The translations under genes and the position numbers were made by a program. 64,000 nt of DNA from assembly GCF_036245645.1 (NCBI RefSeq), contig NZ_BTPE01000010.1:1-64000 (forward strand), written 5' to 3'. The DNA comes from Algoriphagus taiwanensis (GTDB lineage Bacteria; Bacteroidota; Bacteroidia; Cytophagales; Cyclobacteriaceae). Positions 17,557-25,782 of this stretch are shown piece by piece. Positions within the stretch are counted from its first letter, which is position 1. Each line of letters opens with the position of its first letter. The notes beneath the pieces were generated by a model. That model was not told where the DNA came from and did no database searches. It was given only the letters and a program-made list of their open reading frames with translations.

Positions 17557-18555
17557 CTATTCCACCAAAGTCGGCTTTTCCCGCTCTAAGCGTTCATAGA
17601 CCTTTTTCACATCCTGGGCCTTGTCTTTATTTAAGACCAACACCGCATCGGCTGTCATGATCAAAATGCAATGAGAAAGGCCAACAAATTCAGTAGTCAA
17701 ATCCGAACCGATTACCATATTTCCATGGGAGTCTATGGGGTAGTTTTGGGCTTTGTAGTATTCATAGATAGCCTCGAAGCTCCCCATATCCGTCCAGTTG
17801 AATGAGGACGGGACGACCTTGATTTTTTTGGTTCTTTCCATGACGGCATAGTCCACAGAAATTGAAGGGATTTGCAAGGAAAAGTCCAAGTCCAGAAACC
17901 CATCTTTCTTTTTTTCAAAAGTTTCCTTGGCTTTGGCATACACTTCAGGTTCGAATTGCTCCAACTCCTCAAGAAATACCCCTGCCTGAAAGCAGAACAT
18001 TCCCGAATTCCAAAAGAAATTCCCTGAATCCAAGAAGGCTTGGGCAGTAGCCAAGTCGGGCTTTTCCCGGAAGCTTTTGACTTCTTCCCCATCGGATTCG
18101 ATATATCCAAATCCTGTCTCCGGATGAGTGGGCTTCAATCCAAAGGTCACAATAAAACCTTCTTTGGCCAGCTGTATCCCGCGAATTAGAGCCTTTGAAT
18201 ATTCCCCATCCGAACTGATGAGATGATCCGAAGGAGTTACAAAAAGTATATCCTCCTTTTGGGCTGCAAAAGCTGCAAAAGCAATAGCTGCAGCAGTATT
18301 TCTTGGGCAAGCCTCAATGATTTCTGAATAAGCAGTAATTCCAGCCTCATTCAAATCTTTTCTGGAAAGCGCGTAATTGTCCGCATTTCCGACCACGAGA
18401 ATTTCATCACAAAAGGATTGGTTTCTTTTGGCAGTTTTTTGGAAAAGCGTCTCTCCCTCAAAAATAGGAAGGTACTGCTTTGGTCTGCTTTTTCTTGACA
18501 GTGGCCATAAGCGGGAACCTACCCCTCCGGAGAGAATGACGTTGATTACTTTCAT
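17557..18555 (-). CDS. manC: Mannose-1-phosphate guanylyltransferase
   Basis: This is a 332-residue nucleotidyltransferase. The signature LSGGVGSRLWPLSR followed by RPKQYLPI sits at the N-terminus, and FVTPSDHLI, GYIESDGEEVKSFREKPD and SVDYAVMERT match GDP-mannose pyrophosphorylases. It makes GDP-mannose from GTP and mannose-1-phosphate. It is the short form: the C-terminal cupin isomerase domain of bifunctional ManC (about 470 residues) is absent, so another enzyme must supply mannose-6-phosphate isomerase. It lies between the GT8 gene and wbpA, with spacers of 89 and 119 bases. GDP-mannose could feed this glycan directly or via deoxy-sugar pathways not seen here. Confidence 0.87.
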   Translation of the reverse strand: MKVINVILSGGVGSRLWPLSRKSRPKQYLPIFEGETLFQKTAKRNQSFCDEILVVGNADNYALSRKDLNEAGITAYSEIIEACPRNTAAAIAFAAFAAQKEDILFVTPSDHLISSDGEYSKALIRGIQLAKEGFIVTFGLKPTHPETGFGYIESDGEEVKSFREKPDLATAQAFLDSGNFFWNSGMFCFQAGVFLEELEQFEPEVYAKAKETFEKKKDGFLDLDFSLQIPSISVDYAVMERTKKIKVVPSSFNWTDMGSFEAIYEYYKAQNYPIDSHGNMVIGSDLTTEFVGLSHCILIMTADAVLVLNKDKAQDVKKVYERLEREKPTLVE

Positions 18556-18644
18556 TTATTAATCTTGTGAATTACTTCAAGCATGAAAAAAAGAATTCCG
18601 TTTTTTCCATGACTTATAAAAATTGAAAATGCTTCCAAAACGAT

Positions 18645-19580
18645 TTAACTCGTCCCCGAAAGAAGCATTGACTTCCTTTCTTTAAATAATTTCCAATAAA
18701 ATTTATTCAAGGATAAAGGGATCCAACTTTTGATTCGAAACCATGAGAAATCGATAGGGCTTTTAATCTCATTGGGAATTTGGTTTAAATATTCCCAAAA
18801 AAGATTTTTAAACGGATGCTTGCATCCCGGTTTCCAAGGCTTAAATGCTCCGGTAAAGTGAATGATTCTAGGATTCTGATTAGCCTCTAATAGGGATTGC
18901 TCTGAGAAAAATCGGTTAAAAAAGCCGGAAGGCTCCTTTTCAACCATTCCCGTCTGCAAGTTCCATTTAGGTTCCAACCGAAGCCAGTTCCCCTTCAATA
19001 CCGCATTTAGGGAGCACTGATCGAGGTAGGGAATAATCGCGGGATTGTTGAATGCAAAATCCAAAACCAAATCCCCAAGATTCATTTTTCTCCATTGGTC
19101 CAGATTCATCAGCAAAACTCCCGAATTGAAATAGCCCTGATCTTCAGTTAATCCTAATCTGTGCAAATCCCGGGTAAATGGATCCTCTACTGCCGCAATG
19201 GGGAAATCTTCCAGGTCCAACTCCCACAATTCTGAAATATCCCCATGAACCAATAGGTCTGAATCCAGGTAAATAATTTTGGATTCTTGAAAAAGGGAGG
19301 GTGCCAAAACTCTGTAATACGTAGCGTGACTTAGTTGGGGATTTACCTTAAGTTTGGAAATGGCCCGTCCATTAATCGGCTTCAGAATCGGTTCTGAGCC
19401 CATTTTCTCAATCAGACTTACCAAGGGACTGATCCAATCCACCCCAAATTCCTCGGCAACTAAATAAATCCTAAAACACTGCTTTGGATTATTTTTGAGC
19501 AAGGAAAAAATAGTAACGGTAGCCGGTATCAAAAAAGCCCTGTCTAAGGAAAGAAAAACTGCAATTTTCTCTTTATCCAT
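18645..19580 (-). CDS. Glycosyltransferase family 8 protein
   Basis: This 311-residue protein opens with IAVFLSLDRAFLIPATVTIF, typical of GT8 enzymes, which are retaining glycosyltransferases of the LgtC/glycogenin type. The metal-binding DxD motif is in IIYLDSDLLVHGD, and a second motif FNSGVLLMNLDQWR follows. The C-terminal PRIIHFTGAFKPWK carries the conserved His and Lys used in donor binding. It is cytoplasmic and would transfer a hexose, often galactose or glucose, to the growing unit. It is the first gene after the 565-base spacer downstream of wzc, so it may have its own promoter. Confidence 0.87.
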   Translation of the reverse strand: MDKEKIAVFLSLDRAFLIPATVTIFSLLKNNPKQCFRIYLVAEEFGVDWISPLVSLIEKMGSEPILKPINGRAISKLKVNPQLSHATYYRVLAPSLFQESKIIYLDSDLLVHGDISELWELDLEDFPIAAVEDPFTRDLHRLGLTEDQGYFNSGVLLMNLDQWRKMNLGDLVLDFAFNNPAIIPYLDQCSLNAVLKGNWLRLEPKWNLQTGMVEKEPSGFFNRFFSEQSLLEANQNPRIIHFTGAFKPWKPGCKHPFKNLFWEYLNQIPNEIKSPIDFSWFRIKSWIPLSLNKFYWKLFKERKSMLLSGTS

Positions 19581-20145
19581 TCTTTCTTTAAACTAGAAAA
19601 ACATTAGCAAGATCAGGTCAGAATTACTCTTCCCAAGGATGATTTTAATTTGATCAATCAATCCCATCCTAAAAATCCAGAATTAGCTAAAATCTACAGC
19701 TTCGCCCTTTCAGTCCCAAGATTCCAAAAAATCAAAGAGATTCGCCAATACCCTTAGCTTTCTTACTCCTCTGATCTTGATTGGTTTGCTTGGTCTTAGC
19801 TTGATTTTTTCTCGATCAGCCTTAGCTGAAAAATAATTACTATTTAATTAATAAAAGGGGCGATTTTTTGCCTCTAAAAGGGATTTTTGCCTTTCAGGAT
19901 GTAAATATATCAAAACTGAGCAGTTTAAGTACTCGTTTTTTGTACAAACTTTTCAGGGTTTTTTTATATATTAAAAAATGTATTTCGTGTTTTAATAATT
20001 AAAATCTGAAACCAATTTTTATCAAAAACAAGCCTGTAAAATAAGCTTGGAAGTTCATTTTTATCAGCTGCGGACGATTATCAGCAACCTTGGAATAAAA
20101 CTATTCTTACCAAGGTTGCAGATAATCCAATAAAGAATTGGGGGA
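19581..20145. other. Intergenic spacer between wzc and GT8 genes
   Basis: The 565 bases contain no convincing gene. The only clear structure is a long inverted repeat at 20076-20127, listed separately. The remainder is AT-rich with poly-T runs at about 19866 and 19955. I see no TAnnTTTG element on the minus strand that would place a promoter for the GT8 gene with confidence. Confidence 0.5.
20076..20127 (-). terminator. Long stem-loop just downstream of wzc (terminator or regulatory hairpin)
   Basis: GATTATCAGCAACCTTGG (20076-20093) pairs with CCAAGGTTGCAGATAATC (20110-20127): 17 of 18 bases match, with a 16-base loop that can itself pair AATA with TATT. It lies 19 bases beyond the wzc stop on the transcribed strand. 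The 3' side is GTCCGCAGC rather than a U-run, so it is not a textbook intrinsic terminator. It may protect or punctuate the export-gene transcript before the glycan synthesis genes. Confidence 0.5.
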
Positions 20146-22593
20146 TTATTTATGCCTTCTCAAAGCCCTTTTCCACCAAGGCAGCTGCACTTCCTCATGA
20201 TAGCCATAGCTATTGTTTCCATACCCATAGCCATATCCGTAGCCATACCCATATCCATATCCTTTGTCGATATGAACATCATTCAGGATGCTGTACATTT
20301 TCTTCACCCCTCCTTTTTCAACCAGATTATTCAGGATTTGGGTATTGCCTTTCATCGAATAACCCTGTCTGAAAACGTAGAAATTGACATCCGAGAGAGC
20401 AAACAATTCTTTAGTCTCAGAAACTAAGCCCACTGGAGGACAGTCGAATACTACCACATCATAGGCCTGCTTGATTTCCTGGATAATCTTTCCAAACTTT
20501 TCCTGAAGCAAAAGTTCTGCGGGATTCGGAGGAATAGGACCGGAAAGAATTACATCGAGATTTTCATGACCCGAGGACTTCACCACTTCCTGCCAAGGTT
20601 TGGAAGAGCTCAGGCAGGTACTCATTCCTACATCGTTGGTCAAGTTAAAGTCCTGTGCAATCCTAGGCTTTCTAAGATCCAAACCCAACAAAACGGTCTT
20701 TTTTCCCATCAATGCAAAGACAGAAGCCATATTCATGGATACAAAAGTCTTTCCTTCTCCAGAAATTGATGAAGTAAACAATAGAGTCAAACTATCCTTT
20801 TGAGGGCTGAGGTAGGACAAATCAGCTCTCAAAGAACGGAAGGACTCAGTCACTGTAGACCTGGGATTATGCAAAACAGGAATAGCATCGTCGGAATTAT
20901 TCCTTCCAATCATTCCGATTAAGGGCACTTTCAACTGTTTTTCTAATTCCTTAGGATCTTCGATTTTCGTATTCAGGAAGTCCTTGACGGTGATAAACCC
21001 AATAGGGATAATAAATCCAAGAATCAATCCAATCAACAGGTTCAGAGAACGCTTTGGCGCAATCGGGAGTTGACCCGACTTGGCAAAGTCCAAGATCTTG
21101 TTACTCGGAATATTGGAAGCTTTGGTGATTTCAGCTTCTGCTTTTTTCTGAAGGAAATAGATGTAAATATTTTCGTTGATGGTAAACTGACGGGTAAAAT
21201 CCAGGAGTTTACGCTCTGTTTCAGGCAATTGATTGATTTCGCTTTCAATCTGATTGATTTGTCCTGAAAGGTTGGCAATCAGATTTTCAGTATTAACTAT
21301 CGCAGAGCTAACATTTTCCTGTAAGGCTTTGGATGTACTTTGAATCCGGGCATTGATATCTCTTACTTGAGGGGTGTTTTCTGCGAAATTGGCAGTCAAT
21401 CGTACCCTATCTGCCTGCAATTCGGAAAGGCTTTGCACCAAGGCATTGAGCAAAGGGTCCGTGGTACCCACAATAGAAGGCGCAATCAAATCTCCGGTTT
21501 GCCCACTCGCCAAATAGTTGCGAAGGGTTTGCAAATACTTCAGATTGATTTCGTTCAGGCCTCTTTCTTTTTCCAATTCCTGAAGTCGCTGAAAAATTAC
21601 AGAACCTTCCTGAGAAAGATTGAAAATCCGATTTTCGGAACGGTATTGTTGAAGCTTGGCTTCCGAACCCCTCAGGGAGTCTGTGATTCCGCTTAGCTGC
21701 TGATCGATAAAAAAGATTGTGTTTTCAGAAGTCCTGTTTTTATCGTCCAGTTCTCGCTGAAGATAGGTTTCCTGAAGTTTGTTGAGGTAATCGATTCCTT
21801 TCCTTCTCAGTGGGGTCTCCAAACTAAGCGTAAGAATTGAACTCTGCTTATTCGTGGGAGAAACGGTCAAGTCTTCCACCATCTTCAATGCCAAAGAAGG
21901 AGTGTCCACTAATCGAAAGTAGATTACCTCCCCGGGCATAGCGGAAGATTTTATCGGTGAAAATTCAAAAACTTCTGTTTTTACCGTATCCCCAAATTGA
22001 AAAATAGCCGATTCGAAAACCAATTCATCAAGTATTGATTTAAAATTTGGATCGGCTGGATTAAAGAGTTGAAATTCATTTTCTTCTATACTCAGTTCAA
22101 AAGAATTGTCATCCAAAACCTCCAGGCGAAACAGCCCTCCTACAGCTTGCTTTCTGTCCCAATTTACTCTGACATAAACCGGAACATTGCCATAAATCTC
22201 GCTTTTCTTCACAAAGCCCTCAGTGAAGTATTGCACATTCATGTCAAGTTCCTGAAGGGTGGAATATGCCAGAGTGTAGGATTTCAAAATCCCGATCTCG
22301 TTCTCAATATTGCTTTTGCCCTGCAAACCCATTATGCCAGCGGAAGCGAAAAGGTCAGCACCCAAGGCGTTGTTTTCATCTTCCACGATGACGGTGGACT
22401 CCACCTTGTAAATCGGGGTGGCATATCTATTGAAAATAAATGCAGAAATCAGGCCCAAAAAGACAAAAAGCAAAATCAAAGGCCAATACTGCAGGTAATT
22501 GAAAAGTAAAACTTTCAAATCAATTTCATCTTCCTGATTGACCATAAATTGGGAAGGTGAACCGTTTGGGGCTTGTGGAGTATTCGGATACAT
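20146..22593 (-). CDS. wzc: Polysaccharide copolymerase / tyrosine autokinase (Wzc type)
   Basis: This is an 815-residue fused chain-length regulator and BY-kinase. An N-terminal membrane helix near residues 33-53 begins the Wzz domain, a long periplasmic coiled-coil region with GNVY-like domain follows, and a second helix lies near 520-540. The cytoplasmic kinase has Walker A SSISGEGKTFVSMNMA, A' LLGLDLRKPRI and Walker B VVFDCPPVG. The C-terminal tail has alternating Tyr-Gly repeats (about seven YG units, then NNSYGYHEE), a likely autophosphorylation cluster. Cycles of phosphorylation control polymer length and export with Wza. Its ATG shares one base with the wza stop (TAATG), so the two are co-translated. 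Confidence 0.92.
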   Translation of the reverse strand: MYPNTPQAPNGSPSQFMVNQEDEIDLKVLLFNYLQYWPLILLFVFLGLISAFIFNRYATPIYKVESTVIVEDENNALGADLFASAGIMGLQGKSNIENEIGILKSYTLAYSTLQELDMNVQYFTEGFVKKSEIYGNVPVYVRVNWDRKQAVGGLFRLEVLDDNSFELSIEENEFQLFNPADPNFKSILDELVFESAIFQFGDTVKTEVFEFSPIKSSAMPGEVIYFRLVDTPSLALKMVEDLTVSPTNKQSSILTLSLETPLRRKGIDYLNKLQETYLQRELDDKNRTSENTIFFIDQQLSGITDSLRGSEAKLQQYRSENRIFNLSQEGSVIFQRLQELEKERGLNEINLKYLQTLRNYLASGQTGDLIAPSIVGTTDPLLNALVQSLSELQADRVRLTANFAENTPQVRDINARIQSTSKALQENVSSAIVNTENLIANLSGQINQIESEINQLPETERKLLDFTRQFTINENIYIYFLQKKAEAEITKASNIPSNKILDFAKSGQLPIAPKRSLNLLIGLILGFIIPIGFITVKDFLNTKIEDPKELEKQLKVPLIGMIGRNNSDDAIPVLHNPRSTVTESFRSLRADLSYLSPQKDSLTLLFTSSISGEGKTFVSMNMASVFALMGKKTVLLGLDLRKPRIAQDFNLTNDVGMSTCLSSSKPWQEVVKSSGHENLDVILSGPIPPNPAELLLQEKFGKIIQEIKQAYDVVVFDCPPVGLVSETKELFALSDVNFYVFRQGYSMKGNTQILNNLVEKGGVKKMYSILNDVHIDKGYGYGYGYGYGYGYGNNSYGYHEEVQLPWWKRALRRHK
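20218..20263 (-). repeat. In-frame hexanucleotide-like repeat encoding the Wzc Tyr-Gly tail
   Basis: Alternating TAT/TAC and GGN codons form a run of about seven Tyr-Gly units (the plus strand shows repeated CCATAN hexamers). Because each unit is six bases, slippage would add or remove a Tyr-Gly pair without a frameshift. Codon variation between units is moderate, so slippage would be slower than in a perfect microsatellite. Confidence 0.6.
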
Positions 22594-23420
22594 TATTCTC
22601 TATTAGCTACGATAACAAGATTCAGAATCAAAGCGGCTGCTGTGATCGCTGAAATAAACAAAGTCAAGGATTGGGCTGCATTCTCCCCGGCACCTACTTC
22701 ACGAACTTTCATCGGTTCGGCATACAGCTGATCGTTGGGTTGTATAAAGTAAAATGGAGAAGCTACAAGCTGACGGTCGTTTAGGTTGATCCTATGAAGC
22801 TTGGTTCCTTCAGGATATTGACGAATTAGGAGAATCTCGTCTCTTTTGGCAATATTGGTCAAATCACCGGAATTGGCAATCGCTTCCAAAATGGTCATCC
22901 TGTCTTGAAGTACGACAAACTTGCCCGGTCTTCTGAATTCACCTAAAGCCGAGTAGCGGATCCCTCCGAGTTTCACTTTTACATAAACTTCCGTGATCAC
23001 AAACTCCTTCAGCTTGTTTTCGATTTCGATTCGGGCTTCGTCGATGGTTTTGTCTTTTACCTGAACTAGACCAACAATCGGTAATCGGATGTTTCCGTCC
23101 TTATCCACTGTGAAGCCCGTCATGTAGTAGATATCTCCTCCACTTTGGGCCATTAGATTCATTCCCTGAGCATTTATTTGTCCCGCTGAATTGTTATTGA
23201 ACCCATTCTTAAGCAGGTCATCCACGGTTTGAATATTGATATCCACGATATCATTGTACTGAAGCCTGTATTCAGGAATCTCATAGCTTATCAACTCCCC
23301 CTCAGGGATGGGCTGATTGCCTTCAAGATTTTGTAAATAGATTATTTTTTCGTTGGAAACGCAGGAAGATACCACCAAAATAAAGGCAGCTATTCCGATT
23401 GCTTTTAGGGACTTAAGCAT
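22593..23420 (-). CDS. wza: Polysaccharide export lipoprotein (Wza-like)
   Basis: This 275-residue protein has a lipoprotein signal (hydrophobic IGIAAFILVV then SSC) and a poly-export domain starting YRLQYNDIVDINIQTVDDLL. SLBB-like repeats follow (GNIRLPIVGLVQVKDKTIDE; GEFRRPGKFVVLQDRMTILE). It would form the outer-membrane export channel with Wzc. A C-terminal hydrophobic helix (LTLFISAITAAALILNLVI) ends the protein. ATG 23420 is chosen over 23459 because it starts the lipoprotein signal directly and leaves a promoter-like element upstream. First gene of the export pair. Confidence 0.88.
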   Translation of the reverse strand: MLKSLKAIGIAAFILVVSSCVSNEKIIYLQNLEGNQPIPEGELISYEIPEYRLQYNDIVDINIQTVDDLLKNGFNNNSAGQINAQGMNLMAQSGGDIYYMTGFTVDKDGNIRLPIVGLVQVKDKTIDEARIEIENKLKEFVITEVYVKVKLGGIRYSALGEFRRPGKFVVLQDRMTILEAIANSGDLTNIAKRDEILLIRQYPEGTKLHRINLNDRQLVASPFYFIQPNDQLYAEPMKVREVGAGENAAQSLTLFISAITAAALILNLVIVANRE

Positions 23421-23452
23421 AAAGGTTTTTAAAATTCGACACCAAAACCCGA

Positions 23453-23460
23453 CAAACATA
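23453..23460 (-). promoter_or_regulatory. Candidate -7 element upstream of wza
   Basis: On the minus strand TATGTTTG matches the Bacteroidota -7 consensus TAnnTTTG, about 33 bases before the chosen wza ATG. No clear TTTG is seen at the -33 spacing, so this rests on one element. Confidence 0.35.
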
Positions 23461-23622
23461 GGAAAGATTGTCCAATCGAGCTGAATTTTCTTCTTTTAAG
23501 CTCGAAAAATTGTGAAGATTTTGGAAAAATTGAAAAATGTAAAAATTTCATTTTTAGCACCCTTTCTCCAAATCTTTTTCAGCTACCATGAGATTCATAT
23601 CATACTCTTGGTCCATTGAAAA

Positions 23623-23648
23623 GATCAAAACCTTTTAAAATTTTGATC
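23623..23648 (-). terminator. Candidate terminator downstream of the permease gene
   Basis: GATCAAAA (23623-23630) pairs perfectly with TTTTGATC (23641-23648) around a 10-base loop. On the minus strand the stem is followed by TTTTC. It lies 35 bases past the permease stop and before the wza promoter region. Confidence 0.45.
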
Positions 23649-23682
23649 CTTCCAAAGGATGGGAAAAGACAAAAATCAAGTC

Positions 23683-24927
23683 TTACTCGTACCTCAAAGA
23701 TTCGATAGGATCCAATTTACTGGCCTTGAATGCCGGGACATATCCAGCTAGAAGGCCTACGATAATACAGATCACAAATGACACAAACATCCAAAGCCAA
23801 GGCACCAAAAATCCTCCCGGGCCGATAAAGTTGGCAATGATATTTCCTATTCCTATACCCAAAAGCATTCCGAAAATCCCTCCGAGCACGCATATTACAA
23901 TAGCCTCAATCAAAAACTGCTGACGGATTCGCAATGGAGTGGCGCCCAAAGCTTTTCTTACACCGATTTCTCGGGTTCGCTCAGTCACAGATACAAGCAT
24001 AATGTTCATCAAACCGATGGAAGCACCAAGTAGGGTAATAAATCCAATCCCAAACCCTCCGATTCTTAAATAGCCGGCTACCTCTTCCAAACTCTCGGCA
24101 ACGGACTGACTTTTGGTGAGCTCAAAGGAATCTTCCTGGGCTACTCGGTCCTGTCTTACTTTTCTCATGATCCCGATAGCCTGTCCCATTTCATAATCCA
24201 GCTTACCCGGGTCAGATGCTACACCTGTGATTCGGTAGTTGAATGTACCCCTGGTGTCTAATCGAGAAGCGTTCTCTACAGGAATCAGCACCTGACGGTC
24301 TGCTCCTTGGTCCTGTCCTACTCCACCCTGCTTTTCCATAATGCCGATCACTGTGTATGGTCTTCCATACACCGTGATTTTTTGGTTAATTGGATCTTCT
24401 GAAGGATCAAATAGGGTCTTCTGAATCTCTTGGCCAATAATGGCAACGGCAGTCCCATACCGAACTTCCATCTGACTGAAATTTCTTCCTTTTTCAAGTT
24501 TGACGGCCTTAATCGAAAGATAATTCTCGTCCCCTCCTCTCACACGGGTATTGGGATCAGTCTGCTTGGAACCTCTTTTCAATTCTGCAATTCCGGAAAC
24601 GGGAATAAAAACTGTAGAAATCCCAATGGAATTGTATTCCTCCTTGAACTGCATGGCTTCCCTGTAGGTGATATTGGGATAGGTTTTTTCGGTTTTTCCT
24701 TCCTGAACTATCCTTCCTCCACTTTGTCCTTTATTACGGATATCAAAAGAATTAGCTCCCAATCCGGCAAAGCTTTCCGCGATTTGAGCTTTAATCCCGT
24801 CTATGGCAGTCAGCATCCCCACAAGGGAGGAAATTCCAATAGCAATAATAGCTCCTGTAAGAATAGTACGGAGCAAATTCACCTTTACCGACTTGATTGC
24901 TTCGCGGATATTTTCGATCAAATTCAT
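23683..24927 (-). CDS. MacB/FtsX-type ABC transporter permease
   Basis: This 414-residue protein has the MacB layout: an N-terminal helix (NLLRTILTGAIIAIGISSLV), a large periplasmic domain to about residue 280, then three helices. The FtsX-domain signature VTERTREIGVRKALGATP sits between the second and third segments, and the chain ends in PAFKASKLDPIESLRYE. Such permeases couple ATP hydrolysis in the cytoplasm to mechanical work in the periplasm, for export or lipoprotein release. The partner ATPase is not adjacent in this window. It is separated from wza by a probable terminator, so it is likely not part of the polysaccharide operon. Confidence 0.87.
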   Translation of the reverse strand: MNLIENIREAIKSVKVNLLRTILTGAIIAIGISSLVGMLTAIDGIKAQIAESFAGLGANSFDIRNKGQSGGRIVQEGKTEKTYPNITYREAMQFKEEYNSIGISTVFIPVSGIAELKRGSKQTDPNTRVRGGDENYLSIKAVKLEKGRNFSQMEVRYGTAVAIIGQEIQKTLFDPSEDPINQKITVYGRPYTVIGIMEKQGGVGQDQGADRQVLIPVENASRLDTRGTFNYRITGVASDPGKLDYEMGQAIGIMRKVRQDRVAQEDSFELTKSQSVAESLEEVAGYLRIGGFGIGFITLLGASIGLMNIMLVSVTERTREIGVRKALGATPLRIRQQFLIEAIVICVLGGIFGMLLGIGIGNIIANFIGPGGFLVPWLWMFVSFVICIIVGLLAGYVPAFKASKLDPIESLRYE

Positions 24928-25079
24928 GTTTTGTTCGGATTAGAACAGGTTTATGGGAAAAATTCAATTTCAGAAACTAAGTATAAGGAAGTCCTTTTAA
25001 CCTGCCAAAAGTACGTTTATTCTTAATTGGAAGATTAAAAGATTTTAAGAACTTGTCCGCCGTGGCGGATTTGAAAATT

Positions 25080-25212
25080 AGGAAGTTGGGAGGCTGGGGA
25101 GTCTGGAAGTTTGGGAGGCAGGAAGTTGGGAGGCAAGGGGGTTCGGGAGTTTGGAAGTTGGGAGGCAGGAAGTTGGAAGGCAAGGGGGTTTGGAAGTTTG
25201 GAAGTTGGAAGG
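25080..25212. repeat. Purine-rich minisatellite of GGAAGTTGGGAGGC-like units
   Basis: The plus strand is a run of imperfect copies of GGAAGTTGGGAGGC and GGGGGTTTGGAAG variants (GAAGTTGGGAGGC, GGAAGTTTGGGAGGC, GGAAGTTGGAAGGC and others). Units share GGAAGTT and differ in one to three bases. The same motif returns at 25285-25350 and 25425-25450. Almost no C or A-T palindromes occur, so one strand is strongly purine-rich. Confidence 0.8.
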
Positions 25213-25214
25213 GG

Positions 25215-25280
25215 ACGTCATAGCGAGGAGCAGAGTGAGATTTTATCTTTTTCCATTCGCAGGAAGCGACGAAGCTATCT
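25215..25280. repeat. 66-bp repeat, copy 1
   Basis: The unit begins ACGTCATAGCGAGGAGC and ends GAAGCGACGAAGCTATCT. It matches copy 2 at 63 of 66 positions. Its ends resemble the dispersed CGTCATTGCGAGGAG...GACGAAGCAATCT repeats I know from Bacteroidota genomes, with extra sequence in the middle. Confidence 0.85.
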
Positions 25281-25352
25281 TTTGAGTTAGGGAGTCGGGA
25301 AGTTGGGAGGCAAGGGGGTTAGGAGGTTTGGAAGTTGGAAAGTTGGAAGGGA

Positions 25353-25418
25353 ACGTCATAGCGAGGAGCCGAGTGAGATTTTATCTTTTACCATTCACAG
25401 GAAGCGACGAAGCTATCT
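25353..25418. repeat. 66-bp repeat, copy 2
   Basis: Second copy, 138 bases downstream of copy 1 and in the same orientation, with three substitutions. Both copies are embedded in the purine-rich minisatellite, so the whole repeat-plus-spacer block may have duplicated together. Confidence 0.85.
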
Positions 25419-25694
25419 CTTTGAGTTTGGAAGTTTGGGAGTCGGGAAGTTTGTCGGATGACCGATGTCAGATGTCGGGTAAGCTGCAGTCTACGTCTCC
25501 GATGAAGGGTATTTGAATAGTTTGAGATAATCAAGTTTAAATTTGTCCTTGAGGGTTGGAGTTCAATTGCTTCTCCTAAACCTGCACTGAGCCTGTGGTC
25601 CCTGAGTTTACTGAAGAGTCGAAATATTGGAGTGGTTAAATCGTGAATAAAGGAATAGTTTATCCTTTCATTAATTTTTTCCAGAGATCTAGGT

Positions 25695-25778
25695 CTCGGC
25701 TCTAGCTTCTTGCTTCTTGTGTCTAATGTCTAAGGTCTTACGTCTATTGTCTTGTCTCTAGTGTCTTGCTCCTAATAC
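25695..25778. repeat. Heptanucleotide array A (12 units), directly 3' of miaE
   Basis: Twelve uninterrupted 7-base units fit the loose consensus CTWNNGT on the plus strand (for example CTTGTGT, CTAATGT, CTAAGGT, CTTACGT, CTATTGT, CTAGTGT). The period is kept exactly although the middle bases vary. It ends four bases before the miaE stop codon, so on the sense strand it is the start of the miaE 3' untranslated region. Confidence 0.8.
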
Positions 25779-25782
25779 AAAA

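Larger units (their letters stand above)
24928..25782. other. Repeat-rich 855-base intergenic region
   Basis: No gene is visible. From left to right it holds a small palindrome TCCGCC-GT-GGCGGA (25056-25069), a purine-rich minisatellite (about 25080-25210, resuming at 25285-25350 and 25425-25450), two copies of a 66-bp unit, a GATGACCGATGTCAGATGTC segment near 25457, a segment near 25596 (GGTCCCTGAGTTTACTGAAG) resembling CTGAGC/GAAG-type dispersed repeats, and a heptanucleotide array next to miaE. Main parts are listed separately. Confidence 0.75.

Noticed and set aside
18577..18611. CATGAAAAAA...TTTTTTCCATG inverted repeat between manC and GT8 genes
   Set aside because: The stem is almost only A-T pairs in AT-rich DNA and is not convincing as a terminator or operator.
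24430..25026. 198-codon plus-strand frame across the permease gene
   Set aside because: Antisense shadow of the MacB-type permease, low-complexity (N, S, G-rich), no start context.
25080..25450. CRISPR-like array
   Set aside because: Units are imperfect and contiguous without regular unique spacers, and no cas genes are present.
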